Positions 43,782 to 53,318 of a stretch of 64,000 bases of DNA are shown here, piece after piece. This DNA is from DSNY01 sp040752195 (lineage in GTDB: Bacteria; Pseudomonadota; Gammaproteobacteria; Burkholderiales; Burkholderiaceae_F): the NCBI GenBank assembly GCA_040752195.1, contig JBFMFC010000003.1, positions 65,203-129,202 of the forward strand, in the 5' to 3' direction. The number at the start of each line of letters is the position of its first letter. Positions within the stretch are counted from its first letter, which is position 1. The translations under genes and the position numbers were made by a program. Below the pieces are notes generated by a model, which did not search any database, was not told where the DNA came from, and saw nothing but the letters and a program-made list of their open reading frames with translations.

Positions 43782-45095
43782 ATGATGCACAAGACCATGG
43801 CGGCGGCCGCGCTGGCCGCTGCGCTTGTCGCTGGCACGCCGCCGGCGGCGGCGCAGACCGAGATCCAGTGGTGGCACTCGATGGGCGGCGCGCTCGGCGA
43901 AGCGCTGAACGAACTGGCCACCAAGTTCAACAACAGCCAGAAGGAGTACAAGGTTGTCGCCACGTACAAAGGCTCGTATCCCGAGTCGATGACGGCGGCG
44001 ATCGCGGCGTTCCGCGCCGGACAGGCGCCGCACATCCTGCAGGTCTTCGAGGTCGGCACCGCGACCATGATGGCGGCCAAGGGCGCGATCAAGCCTGTCT
44101 ACCAGTTGATGAAGGAGCAAGGCGAGCCGTTCGATCCGAAGGCGTACCTCCCGGTGGTGACCGGGTACTACTCGGACCAGCAGGGCAACATGCTGTCGTT
44201 CCCGTTCAACAGCTCGACCGCGCTGTTCTACATCGACAAGAACAAGTTCCGCAAAGCGGGCCTGCCGCCGGTCCCGCCGAAGACGTGGAAGGAGCTGATC
44301 GCCGTGGCGGAGAAGCTCAAGGCCTCGGGGCAGGACTGCGTGTACACGACAGGCTGGCCGTCCTGGGTGCACATCGAGAACTTCAGCGCCTGGCACAACC
44401 TGCCGATCGGCACGAAGGAGAACGGCTTCGGGGGATTGGACACGCAGTTCACCTTCAACTCGCCGACGCACGTCAAGCACATCGAGATGCTCGCCGACAT
44501 GGCCAAGCGGGGCCTGTTCACCTACGCCGGCCGCACCAACCAGGCCGACTCCAAGTTCGCGAGCGGAGAGTGCGCGATGGCCACGATCAGCGCCGGTGCG
44601 TTGGGCGGGGTCATCAAGGCCGCGAAGACGGACTGGCAGATGAGCTTCCTGCCTTACCACGACGACGTGAAAGGCGCGCCACAGAACTCGATCATCGGCG
44701 GCGCGTCGCTGTGGGTGATGAGCGGCCGCAAAGCCGAGGAGTACAAGGGCGTGGCGCGCTTCCTGGCGTTTCTGTCGCGGCCCGAGATCCAGATGGAGTG
44801 GCACGTGAAGACCGGCTACGTGCCGATCACGATGGCCGCCTATGAGTTGACCAAGAAGTCCGGCTTCTACGACCAGAATCCGGGCCGCGACATGGCGGTC
44901 AAGCAGCTCACGAACAAGACGCCCACCGAGAACTCCAAGGGCCTGCGCTTCGGCAACTTCGTGCAGGGTCGCACGGTCATCGAGGAAGAACTGGAAGCGG
45001 CGTTCGCCGGCAAGAAGAGCGCCAAGGCGGCGCTCGACGACGCCGTGCGCCGCGGCAACGAGATCCTGCGCCAGTTCGAAGCCGCGAACCGCTGA
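43782..45095 (+). CDS. ugpB: sn-Glycerol-3-phosphate ABC transporter, binding protein
   Basis: This 437-residue periplasmic receptor matches the length of UgpB. The signal peptide ends near AAAQ, followed by TEIQWWHSMGGALGEALN. Segments such as YKGSYPESMTAAIAAFRAG and LSFPFNSSTALFYIDKN are typical of UgpB. AGGAGA lies 7 nt before the ATG. A candidate promoter is TTGCGT with TATCGT 18 nt later near 43695-43724, unproven. The next gene is 85 nt downstream beyond a hairpin. Confidence 0.93.
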   Translation: MMHKTMAAAALAAALVAGTPPAAAQTEIQWWHSMGGALGEALNELATKFNNSQKEYKVVATYKGSYPESMTAAIAAFRAGQAPHILQVFEVGTATMMAAKGAIKPVYQLMKEQGEPFDPKAYLPVVTGYYSDQQGNMLSFPFNSSTALFYIDKNKFRKAGLPPVPPKTWKELIAVAEKLKASGQDCVYTTGWPSWVHIENFSAWHNLPIGTKENGFGGLDTQFTFNSPTHVKHIEMLADMAKRGLFTYAGRTNQADSKFASGECAMATISAGALGGVIKAAKTDWQMSFLPYHDDVKGAPQNSIIGGASLWVMSGRKAEEYKGVARFLAFLSRPEIQMEWHVKTGYVPITMAAYELTKKSGFYDQNPGRDMAVKQLTNKTPTENSKGLRFGNFVQGRTVIEEELEAAFAGKKSAKAALDDAVRRGNEILRQFEAANR

Positions 45096-45136
45096 CTTTT
45101 GTGGGCGGTTCGCCGCCCGTATGCCACATCACCTCA

Positions 45137-45159
45137 CCCTCCCCGCCTAGCGGGGAGGG
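45137..45159 (+). promoter_or_regulatory. Strong hairpin between ugpB and ugpA
   Basis: The arms CCCTCCCCGC and GCGGGGAGGG pair perfectly over 10 bp with a three-base loop (CTA). There is no following T-run. Such structures after receptor genes often stabilise the upstream message and lower downstream expression, which fits the higher need for binding protein than for permease. It ends 21 nt before the ugpA GTG. Confidence 0.6.
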
Positions 45160-45180
45160 AGCTGCAGGCGACCTGATCTC

Positions 45181-46062
45181 GTGGAAAAACGTGTCGTCTT
45201 CCGGTCGGCGTGGCTGCCGTTCGCGCTGGTTGCGCCGCAGCTCGCGATCACGATCATCTTCTTTTTCTGGCCCGCGTCGCAGGCGATCTGGTACTCGTTC
45301 CAGCTGCAGGACGCCTTCGGCCTGAAAACGCAGTTCGTCGGCCTGCAGAACTTCGTCACGCTGTTCAAGGACCCGCACTACATCGCGTCGTTTCGCGTCA
45401 CCGCGATCTTCAGTTTTGCGGTCGCGGCGATCTGCATCGCGTTGTCGCTGCTGCTGGCGGTGTTCGCCGACCGCGTGGTGCGCGGCGCGATGGCGTACAA
45501 GACGCTGCTGATCTGGCCGTACGCGGTCGCAGCCGCCGTGGCCGGCGTGCTGTACGCGTTCATGTTCGCGCCGTCGATCGGCATCGTCACGTTCTGGCTC
45601 AAGGGGCTCGGCCTGCACTGGAACTGGGTGATCGACGGCGACCAGGCGATGCTGCTGGTGATCATGGCCGCCGTGTGGAACCACATCAGCTACAACTTCC
45701 TTTTCTTCCTCGCCGGGCTGCAGTCGATCCCGCGATCGCTGATCGAGGCCGCGGCGATCGACGGCGCCGGGCCGTGGCGGCGCTTCTGGACGATCGTGTT
45801 CCCGCTGCTGTCGCCGACCGCATTCTTCCTGCTGGTCGTCAACGTCGTGTACGCGTTCTTCGGCACCTTCGGCATCATCGACGCCACCACGCAGGGCGGA
45901 CCGGCCACGTCGACCCAGATCCTCGTGTACAAGGTCTACCACGACGGGGTCAAGGCGGGCGACCTGGGCGGCTCGTCCGCGCAGTCGGTGATCCTGATGG
46001 CGATCGTGATTGCGCTGACCGTCGTGCAGTTCCGCTACATCGAACGCAAGGTGCAGTACTGA
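45181..46062 (+). CDS. ugpA: sn-Glycerol-3-phosphate ABC transporter permease UgpA
   Basis: This 293-residue inner-membrane permease of the MalF/UgpA type has about six helices. The start region RSAWLPFALVAPQLAITIIFFFWP matches UgpA. The ATPase-contacting EAA loop is IEAAAIDGAGPWRRFWTIVFP. The initiator is GTG at 45181 with a weak ribosome site, just after the strong hairpin. Its stop overlaps the ugpE ATG by one base. Confidence 0.93.
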   Translation: MEKRVVFRSAWLPFALVAPQLAITIIFFFWPASQAIWYSFQLQDAFGLKTQFVGLQNFVTLFKDPHYIASFRVTAIFSFAVAAICIALSLLLAVFADRVVRGAMAYKTLLIWPYAVAAAVAGVLYAFMFAPSIGIVTFWLKGLGLHWNWVIDGDQAMLLVIMAAVWNHISYNFLFFLAGLQSIPRSLIEAAAIDGAGPWRRFWTIVFPLLSPTAFFLLVVNVVYAFFGTFGIIDATTQGGPATSTQILVYKVYHDGVKAGDLGGSSAQSVILMAIVIALTVVQFRYIERKVQY

Positions 46063-46909
46063 TGGTCGAGCGCCGCCCCTGGCTGGACGTGCTGTCCCAC
46101 CTCGTGCTGATCGCCGGGGTCGTCGTCATCGCGTTCCCCGTGTACGTGACGTTCGTCGCCTCGACGCTGACGCTCGAGCAGATCATGTCGGTGCCGATGC
46201 CGCTGGTGCCGGGCGATCACTTCGTCGAGAACTACCGGCAGGTTCTGTTCGCCGGCACCGAAAAGGGCTCGAAGGCACCGGTGGCGACGATGCTGCTCAA
46301 CAGCACCGTCGTCGCGCTCGGCATCGCGATCGGCAAGATCGCGATTTCGATCATCTCGGCCTTCGCGATCGTCTACTTCCGCTTCCGCCTGCGGATGTTC
46401 TTCTTCTGGACCATCTTCGTCACGCTGATGCTCCCGGTCGAGGTGCGGATCATCCCGACGTTCAAGGTGGTCGCGGACCTCGGCATGCTGAACAGCTACG
46501 CCGGGCTGACGCTGCCGCTGATCGCATCCGCCACCGCGACCTTCCTGTTCAGGCAGTTCTTTCTGACGATTCCGGACGAGCTGGCGGAGGCGGCGCGCAT
46601 CGACGGCGCCGGGCCGATGCGCTTCTTCTGGGACGTCGTCGTGCCGCTTTCGAAGACCAGCGTGGCGGCGCTGTTCGTGATCCAGTTCATCTACGGCTGG
46701 AACCAGTACCTGTGGCCGCTGCTGATCACCACCGACGAATCGATGTACACGACGGTGATCGGCATCAAGCGGATGATCGTCGGCGGCGACGCCGCCAACG
46801 AATGGAACCTGGTGATGGCCACCGCGATGCTGGCACTGCTGCCGCCGGCGGCCGTCGTGATTCTGATGCAGAAGTGGTTCGTCAAAGGGCTCGTCGAAAC
46901 GGAAAAGTG

Positions 46910-46910
<1 letters not shown>
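46062..46910 (+). CDS. ugpE: sn-Glycerol-3-phosphate ABC transporter permease UgpE
   Basis: This 282-residue permease partner of UgpA begins MVERRPWLDVLSHLVLIAG. The EAA loop is LAEAARIDGAGPMRFFWDVVVP. The periplasmic start FVASTLTLEQIMSVPMPLVPG is typical of UgpE. It starts on the last base of the ugpA stop and its own stop overlaps the ugpC ATG by one base, so A, E and C are translationally coupled. Confidence 0.93.
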
Positions 46911-47992
<1,082 letters not shown>

Positions 47993-48368
47993 TCCTGCTC
48001 TGGCGTCGCGCCAAACGCAGTCCGAACCCGAACCCCGGTTTCGCCGAAGCCGGCCCGCGCCAGAAACAGTCGCGCGGATCGCACGCGGCGCAGCCCGCTT
48101 GCGAAGGCTGCGCAGCATCCCGACGGCCGCTTGTCTCCGGCCGCTCGCTTAACGTCGCTGCGCGACGTTAGCCTTCGCCGAAAAACGGCGCGGACCGCAT
48201 GCCGCGCAGCCTACTTGAGTAGACTGCGCAGCATCCACGCCCGGTCTTTTGGCTCCGGCCGCTCGCTGGGCTCGCTTAACGTCGCTGCGCGACGTTAGCC
48301 TTCGCCGAGAAACGGCGCGGACCGCATGCCGCGCGGCCTACTTGAGTAGGCTGCGCAGCATCCACGCC
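47993..48368. repeat. Palindromic repeat cluster between ugpC and dps
   Basis: Two direct copies of about 108 and 116 nt (48135-48242 and 48253-48368) are nearly identical apart from a short insertion (about 8 nt) and a few substitutions. A third, degenerate piece lies at 48088-48113. Each full copy contains the palindrome TAACGTCGC-TGC-GCGACGTTA (48150-48170 and 48277-48297) and a hairpin with outer arms GCGCAG/CTGCGC (48204-48229; the second at 48331-48356 has one wobble pair). The right copy includes the dps stop codon and last codons. It looks REP/BIME-like or a local tandem duplication. Confidence 0.75.
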
Positions 48369-49077
48369 GTTTTTTCATGCACCTGCAGGCGTTGGGTCAG
48401 CAGGTCGATGGTCGCTGGGTCGCCGCCTTTCTCGGCCATGGGGAACACGTCGCGCACGGTGCGGGCAACGGCCTCATGGCCCTCGATGAGCAGTCGCACC
48501 ATCTCCATCGCCTCCGGAACGCCGTCCGTGTCCGCGATCGATGCCAGCTTGGCAAACGCCTTGGTCGATCCCGGCGCAGGGTAGCCGAGCGCGCGAATCC
48601 GTTCGGCGATCGGGTNNNNNNNNNNNNNNNNNNNNNNNNNNNNNNNNNNNNNNNNNNNNNNNNNNNNNNNNNNNNNNNNNNNNNNNNNNNNNNNNNNNNN
48701 NNNNNNNNNNNNNNNAGCAGTCGCACCATCTCCATCGCCTCCGGAACGCCGTCCGTGTCCGCGATCGATGCCAGCTTGGCAAACGCCTTGGTCGATCCCG
48801 GCGCAGGGTAGCCGAGCGCGCGAATCCGTTCGGCGATCGGGTCGAGCGCGTTCCATAGCTCCGTGTACTGCTCCCTGAACATCAGGTGCAGCGTGGTGAA
48901 CATCGGCCCTTCGACGTTCCAGTGGAAACCGTGCGTCTTCAGGTACAGCGAGAACGTGTCGGCCAGCACGCGCGACAGGCCGTCCGCGATTCTCTCGCGG
49001 TCCTTCTCGGCGATGCCGATGTCGATCCGGGGCGCATCCGCCCCGCCATTGGCGGATCTGTTCTTGCTCTTGGCCAT
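48338..49077 (-). CDS. dps: Dps ferritin-like DNA-protection protein (split by an assembly gap)
   Basis: This Dps protein oxidises iron with peroxide and shields DNA. The ferroxidase motif is THGFHWNVEGPMF, followed by LHLMFREQYTELW and D-x-x-AERIR. As printed, the frame is broken by 100 N (48616-48715) and by a 127-nt duplicate on both sides. Removing one copy and the N run gives exactly 513 nt, or 170 codons plus stop, with no frame break, ending WMLRSLLK. The ATG at 49077 has AGAGGAGA upstream. It is downstream of oxyR on the same strand. Confidence 0.92.
48489..48842. repeat. Assembly artefact: 127-nt identical copies flanking 100 N
   Basis: Bases 48489-48615 and 48716-48842 are identical, and the 100 N lie between them. 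A 127-nt end overlap equals a common largest k-mer size in short-read assemblers, and 100 is a standard scaffold gap filler. The reading frame of dps is restored by collapsing 227 nt. I conclude that the two contig ends overlap and there is no real duplication or missing DNA. Confidence 0.9.
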
Positions 49078-49105
49078 GGTGTTTCTCCTCTGTAGCGACC
49101 TTTTT

Positions 49106-49135
49106 ATGCTAGTGCGCGGTCCGGCGTTTAGCCAA
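49106..49135 (-). promoter_or_regulatory. Candidate dps promoter
   Basis: On the minus strand a TTGGCT (-35, 49130-49135) and a TAGCAT (-10, 49106-49111) are separated by 18 nt. Transcription would start about 20 nt before the dps ATG. The hexamers are imperfect, so the call is tentative. Confidence 0.35.
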
Positions 49136-49155
49136 TTGACAATGCTCAAGACGGC

Positions 49156-49173
49156 GATAGCCTGGACCCTATC
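49156..49173 (-). promoter_or_regulatory. Candidate OxyR-type dyad upstream of dps
   Basis: GATAG and CTATC are separated by 8 nt and overlap the oxyR stop codon. The OxyR site consists of ATAG-N7-CTAT units, so this has one base too many. It lies 20 nt upstream of the candidate dps -35, a normal place for an OxyR activator site. Confidence 0.3.
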
Positions 49174-50113
49174 CCGCCTCGGCCGGAAGATCGAGCTTGG
49201 TCACACCGGGCAGGTGGCACTTCAGGATCGCGCGGCGCAACGCCTCGACCGCGGCCGGCCGCGTGAAGCTCTTGCGCCAGGCGAGCACGACCCGGCGGTC
49301 GGGCACCGGCGGCTTGAACGGCAGGTACTCGATCAGCGAATCGCGCGGCGGCTTCTCCGGCACCGAGGTCTTGGGCAGCACCGTAATGCCCAGCCCCGAC
49401 GCGACCATGTGCCTGATCGTCTCGAGCGACGAACCTTCGAACGTCTTCTGTATCCCCTCCGCGCCGGTCGAGAACCGGGACAGCTCGGGACAGACCTCGA
49501 GCACCTGATCGCGGAAGCAGTGGCCGGTGCCGAGCAGCAGCATCGTTTCCTTTTTCAGCTCGTCGGCGCCGATGCTCTTGCGGCGGGTCCAGGGATGGCC
49601 CTTCGGCACGGCGACCATGAACGGCTCGTCGTAAACGGGCTGGATCAGCACGCCCGACTCCGGCAGCGGCAGCGCCAGGATCGCTACGTCGATCTCGCCG
49701 TTCTTCAACAGCTCGAGCAGCTTGATCGTGAAGTTCTCGTTCAGCAGCAGCGGCATCTGCGGTGCGTCTCGAAGCAGTTGCCGGACCAGCGCCGGCAGCA
49801 GATACGGCCCGATCGTGTAGATCACGCCGACGCGCAGCGCGCCGACCAGCGGATCCTTGCCCGCCTTCGCAAGCTCCTTGATCCGGGCCGCTTCGTCGAG
49901 CACGCGCTGCGCCTGCGCGACGATGCGCTCGCCGATCGGCGTCAACGTCACCTCGTTGCTGCGGCGTTCGAAGATCGGCACGCCCAGCTCGTCCTCGAGC
50001 TTTTTGATCGCCACCGACAGGGTCGGTTGGCTGACGAAACAGGCCTCCGCGGCGCGCCCGAAGTGCCTTTCGCGCGCGACCGCGACGATGTACTTGAGTT
50101 CGGTCAGGGTCAT
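49169..50113 (-). CDS. oxyR: Peroxide-sensing LysR regulator OxyR
   Basis: This 314-residue LysR-type activator has the DNA-binding helix-turn-helix FGRAAEACFVSQPTLSVAIKKLE. The sensor Cys pair is Cys199 and Cys208 in GTGHCFRDQVLEVC, at the same residue numbers as in Escherichia coli OxyR, so peroxide sensing by a disulfide is expected. The gene for its likely target Dps lies 91 nt downstream, with a candidate dyad in between. The ATG at 50113 gives the standard MTLTELKYIVAVA start. Confidence 0.95.
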   Translation of the reverse strand: MTLTELKYIVAVARERHFGRAAEACFVSQPTLSVAIKKLEDELGVPIFERRSNEVTLTPIGERIVAQAQRVLDEAARIKELAKAGKDPLVGALRVGVIYTIGPYLLPALVRQLLRDAPQMPLLLNENFTIKLLELLKNGEIDVAILALPLPESGVLIQPVYDEPFMVAVPKGHPWTRRKSIGADELKKETMLLLGTGHCFRDQVLEVCPELSRFSTGAEGIQKTFEGSSLETIRHMVASGLGITVLPKTSVPEKPPRDSLIEYLPFKPPVPDRRVVLAWRKSFTRPAAVEALRRAILKCHLPGVTKLDLPAEAG

Positions 50114-50179
50114 GGGGGCGATTCAACCACAGCGCGGCACGCCTCGCCCGGCCGGGCGCGGACGCGCGGGACCGCGAGG

Positions 50180-51151
50180 CTAGACGCCGTAGTGCGCGCG
50201 ATACCAGGCGACGAAGCGCGGCAGCCCGACCTCGATCGGTGTGGTCGGCACCCAGCCGTAGTCGCGCTTCAGGTCGTCGATGTCGGCCCAGGTCGACTGC
50301 ACGTCGCCCGGCTGCAGCGGCAGCATCCGCATCTGCGGCGTGCGGCCGATCGCGTTGGCGAGCACGTCGATGAAGCGCAGCAGCGGCTCGGGGCGGTGGT
50401 TGCCGATGTTGTAGACGCGGTGCTGTACGCCGTCGGCATCGCGTGCCGGCACGCGATCGAGCACGCGCAGAACGCCGTCGGCGATGTCGTCGACGTAGGT
50501 GAAATCGCGCGCCATCTCGCCGTGGTTGTAGACGTCGATCGGCTCGCCGGCCAGGATCGCTCGCGTGAACTTGAACGCGGCCATGTCCGGCCGCCCCCAC
50601 GGCCCGTACACGGTGAAGAAGCGCAGCCCCGTCAGGGGGATGCCGAACTGCAGCGCGTACACGTAGGCCATCAGCTCGTTCGCCCGCTTGGTCGCGGCGT
50701 ACAGGCTGATCGGGCGGTCGACGCGATCCGAGGTCGAAAACGGCTGCTTGGTGTTCGCGCCGTACACGCTCGACGTCGATGCGTAGACGGCGTGGCGCAC
50801 CGGATGCGCGCGGAGCGCTTCGAGCAGGTTCAGGAAACCGGCGACGTTGGCCTCGACATACACGTGCGGGTGCGTCAGCGAGTAGCGCACGCCCGCCTGC
50901 GCGGCCAGATGAACGACCGCTTCGATCCGGTGCCGTTCGAACACCGTGCGGATTGCGTCGCGGTCGGCGAGATCGACGCGCTGGAACACGAACCCGCGAT
51001 CGTCCGCGAACTCGGCGAGCCGTGCCCGCTTCAGGCCCGGATCGTAGTAGTCGTTCAGGTTGTCGATGCCGAGCACCGTGTCGCCCCGTGCCCGCAATGC
51101 GCGCGCGACGTGAAAGCCGATGAACCCGGCCGCACCCGTGACCAGGATCAC
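50180..51151 (-). CDS. UDP-glucuronate 4-epimerase-like SDR
   Basis: This 323-residue short-chain dehydrogenase/reductase (extended family) has the NAD site GAAGFIG and the catalytic YAATK (in SLYAATKRANE). The early DNLNDYYDPGLKRARL and the FFTVYGPWGRPDMA motif are typical of UDP-glucuronate 4-epimerases, which make UDP-galacturonate. The initiator is GTG at 51151, almost touching the end of ugd upstream. With Ugd it would convert UDP-glucose to UDP-galacturonate for surface polysaccharide. Confidence 0.88.
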   Translation of the reverse strand: MILVTGAAGFIGFHVARALRARGDTVLGIDNLNDYYDPGLKRARLAEFADDRGFVFQRVDLADRDAIRTVFERHRIEAVVHLAAQAGVRYSLTHPHVYVEANVAGFLNLLEALRAHPVRHAVYASTSSVYGANTKQPFSTSDRVDRPISLYAATKRANELMAYVYALQFGIPLTGLRFFTVYGPWGRPDMAAFKFTRAILAGEPIDVYNHGEMARDFTYVDDIADGVLRVLDRVPARDADGVQHRVYNIGNHRPEPLLRFIDVLANAIGRTPQMRMLPLQPGDVQSTWADIDDLKRDYGWVPTTPIEVGLPRFVAWYRAHYGV

Positions 51152-51152
51152 C

Positions 51153-52481
51153 TCACGCTCCGCCGCGGCCGATGCCGAAGTACGCCAGACCGGCCGCGCG
51201 CACGGTGGCCGGGTCGTACAGGTTGCGGCCGTCGAACACGGCCTTTCGCGTCAGCGCCCGCGCGAGCCATTCGAAGTCGGGGCTGCGGAACTCGAGCCAT
51301 TCGGTGACGACTGCGAGCGCGTCGGCGCCGTCCGCCGCCGCCCGCGCCGAAGGCGCGAACTCGACCGCGCCGTTGCCGCGCAGGAGCGCGCGCGCGTTGT
51401 CCATCGCGACCGGGTCGTAGGCGCGCACCTTGGCACCGGCCTTCGTCAGCCCGTCGATGATCGCGAGGCTCGCCGCCTCGCGCATGTCGTCGGTGTTGGC
51501 CTTGAACGCCAGCCCCCAGAGCGCGATCGTCCGGCCCGCGAGCCGGCCGTCGAAGAAGCGCGCCATCTTGTCGACCAGGATGCCGCGCTGGCGCAGGTTG
51601 GCGCGCGTGGCCGCGCGCAGAAGCTCGGCCGGCTCGCCCGCCTCTTCCGCGGTGTGGATCAGCGCGCGCAGATCCTTGGGGAAACACGAGCCGCCGAAGC
51701 CGACACCTGCATACAGGAAGTGCGGGCCGATGCGCGGGTCGGAGCCGATGCCGTGCCGCACCTGCTCGATGTCGACGCCGAGCCGGTCGGCGAGGTTCGC
51801 CATCTCGTTCATGAACGAGATGCGCACCGCGAGCATCGCGTTGGCCGCGTACTTCGTGAACTCGGCCGAGCGCACGTCCATGATCTGCAGCCGGTCGCGG
51901 TTGCGGTTGAAGGGTGCGTACAGCGCGCGCAGCGCGTCGGCCGCATGCGCATCGTCCACCCCGACGATGATGCGGTCGGGCCGCATGAAGTCGTCGACCG
52001 CGAAGCCTTCTTTCAGGAACTCCGGATTCGACGCGGTCGACACCTTGACGCCGACGCCGCGTCTTGCGAGCTCCTCGTTCAGCGTCTCGCGCACGCGGTC
52101 GTTGGTGCCGACCGGAACGGTCGACTTGACGACGACGACCGTGTCGCGCGTGATGCGGCGGCCGAGTTCGCGCGCGCACGCGACTACGTGCGACAGGTCG
52201 GCCGATCCGTCCTCGCCCGACGGCGTTCCCACGGCGATGAAGACGAGCGCCGCGTGCGCGACCGCCTCGTCGTAGCTCGTCGAGAAGGAAAGCCGCCCGG
52301 CCGCCACGCCGCGGGCGACGACGGCGTCGAGCCCCGGCTCGTGGATCGGAATCTCGCCGGCGCGCAACCGTGCGATCTTGCGTTCGTCGACGTCGATGCA
52401 AAGCACGTCGTTGCCGACGTCCGCCAGGCAGGCGCCGGTGACCAGACCGACGTAGCCGGTGCCGATGACGGAGACTTTCAT
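51153..52481 (-). CDS. ugd: UDP-glucose 6-dehydrogenase
   Basis: This 442-residue enzyme oxidises UDP-glucose to UDP-glucuronate with NAD. The Rossmann motif is GTGYVGLVTGACLA. The catalytic Cys lies in GFGGSCFPKDLRAL, and the LKEGFAVDDFMRPDRI stretch is typical. It is followed within 2 nt by the epimerase gene, so the two are translated together. A 237-nt stretch upstream (52482-52718) separates it from the AhpD-like gene; I see nothing coding there. Confidence 0.95.
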   Translation of the reverse strand: MKVSVIGTGYVGLVTGACLADVGNDVLCIDVDERKIARLRAGEIPIHEPGLDAVVARGVAAGRLSFSTSYDEAVAHAALVFIAVGTPSGEDGSADLSHVVACARELGRRITRDTVVVVKSTVPVGTNDRVRETLNEELARRGVGVKVSTASNPEFLKEGFAVDDFMRPDRIIVGVDDAHAADALRALYAPFNRNRDRLQIMDVRSAEFTKYAANAMLAVRISFMNEMANLADRLGVDIEQVRHGIGSDPRIGPHFLYAGVGFGGSCFPKDLRALIHTAEEAGEPAELLRAATRANLRQRGILVDKMARFFDGRLAGRTIALWGLAFKANTDDMREAASLAIIDGLTKAGAKVRAYDPVAMDNARALLRGNGAVEFAPSARAAADGADALAVVTEWLEFRSPDFEWLARALTRKAVFDGRNLYDPATVRAAGLAYFGIGRGGA

Positions 52482-52718
52482 GTTCCTGGCGGGTGACGAA
52501 AGCCGGATCTTAGCGGCCAGCCCGCGTGCGAACCGCGAACGGACCGACCGGCCGTCGCACTTGCGGCGCGTGCCCGCGCGGCCGACGAGGCGTTCCGCCG
52601 TCGGTGGGTTTCATGCCACGGTCGAAGCGGCGCCGCCCGCTCGAAGCCGGTGCAGGCGTGCCGCGTGCCGTCTGCCGCAAGCCGAAGGCAAAGAGGCGGT
52701 CCGTCAGCAGTGCCGCGC

Positions 52719-53318
52719 TCACTTGGCTGGCGGCGGCAAACGGCCCAGCAGATAGAACTCATCGTTCGGCCGCATGCCGATCATGTTCGCCATCCGGTTC
52801 GACAGCGCGAAGAACGCCGCGATCGCGCCGATGTCCCAGATGTCCTCGTCGGAAAAGCCGTGCGCGCGCAGCGCGTCGAAGTCGGCGTCGCCGATCGACC
52901 CGGAATCCAGCGCGACCTTCATCGCGAAGTCCAGCATCGCCTTCTGCCGCGGCGTGATGTCGGCCTTGCGGTAGTTGATCGCGACCTGGTCGGCGACCAG
53001 CGGGTTCTTCGCGCGGATGCGCAGGATCGCGCCGTGCGCGACGACGCAGTACTGGCACCGGTTGGCGCCGCTCGTGGCGACGACGATCATCTCGCGCTCG
53101 GCCTTGGTCAGCCCGCTTTCCTTCTCCATCAGCGCGTCGTGGTACGCGAAGAACGCGCGGAACTCGTCCGGGCGGTGCGCGAGCGTCAGGAAGACGTTCG
53201 GGATGAACCCCGACTTCTCCTGCACCGCGAGGATGCGCGCGCGGATGTCCTCGGGCAGATCCTTCAGTTCCGGGACGGGATAACGGCTGATCGGCGGTGT
53301 GTTCGGCGCAGCGTTCAT
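52719..53318 (-). CDS. AhpD-like/carboxymuconolactone decarboxylase-family protein
   Basis: This 199-residue protein is of the peroxidase-related CMD/AhpD family. The redox motif is GANRCQYCVVAHGA (CxxC plus His). The fold is all-helical; the SLxNRMANM-like segment LSNRMANMIGM near the end is typical of the uncharacterised peroxidase-related group. Its ATG overlaps the msbA stop by 4 nt (ATGA), so it is translated with the lipid A flippase. The physiological link is not clear. Confidence 0.85.
   Translation of the reverse strand: MNAAPNTPPISRYPVPELKDLPEDIRARILAVQEKSGFIPNVFLTLAHRPDEFRAFFAYHDALMEKESGLTKAEREMIVVATSGANRCQYCVVAHGAILRIRAKNPLVADQVAINYRKADITPRQKAMLDFAMKVALDSGSIGDADFDALRAHGFSDEDIWDIGAIAAFFALSNRMANMIGMRPNDEFYLLGRLPPPAK

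Noticed and set aside
45137..45159. Intrinsic terminator within the ugp operon
   Set aside because: There is no T-run after the stem, and the downstream permease genes need the same transcript.
48338..49077. Two dps genes or a tandem exon-like duplication
   Set aside because: The copies are exactly 127 nt, flank exactly 100 N, and collapse into one intact gene; this is an assembly join.
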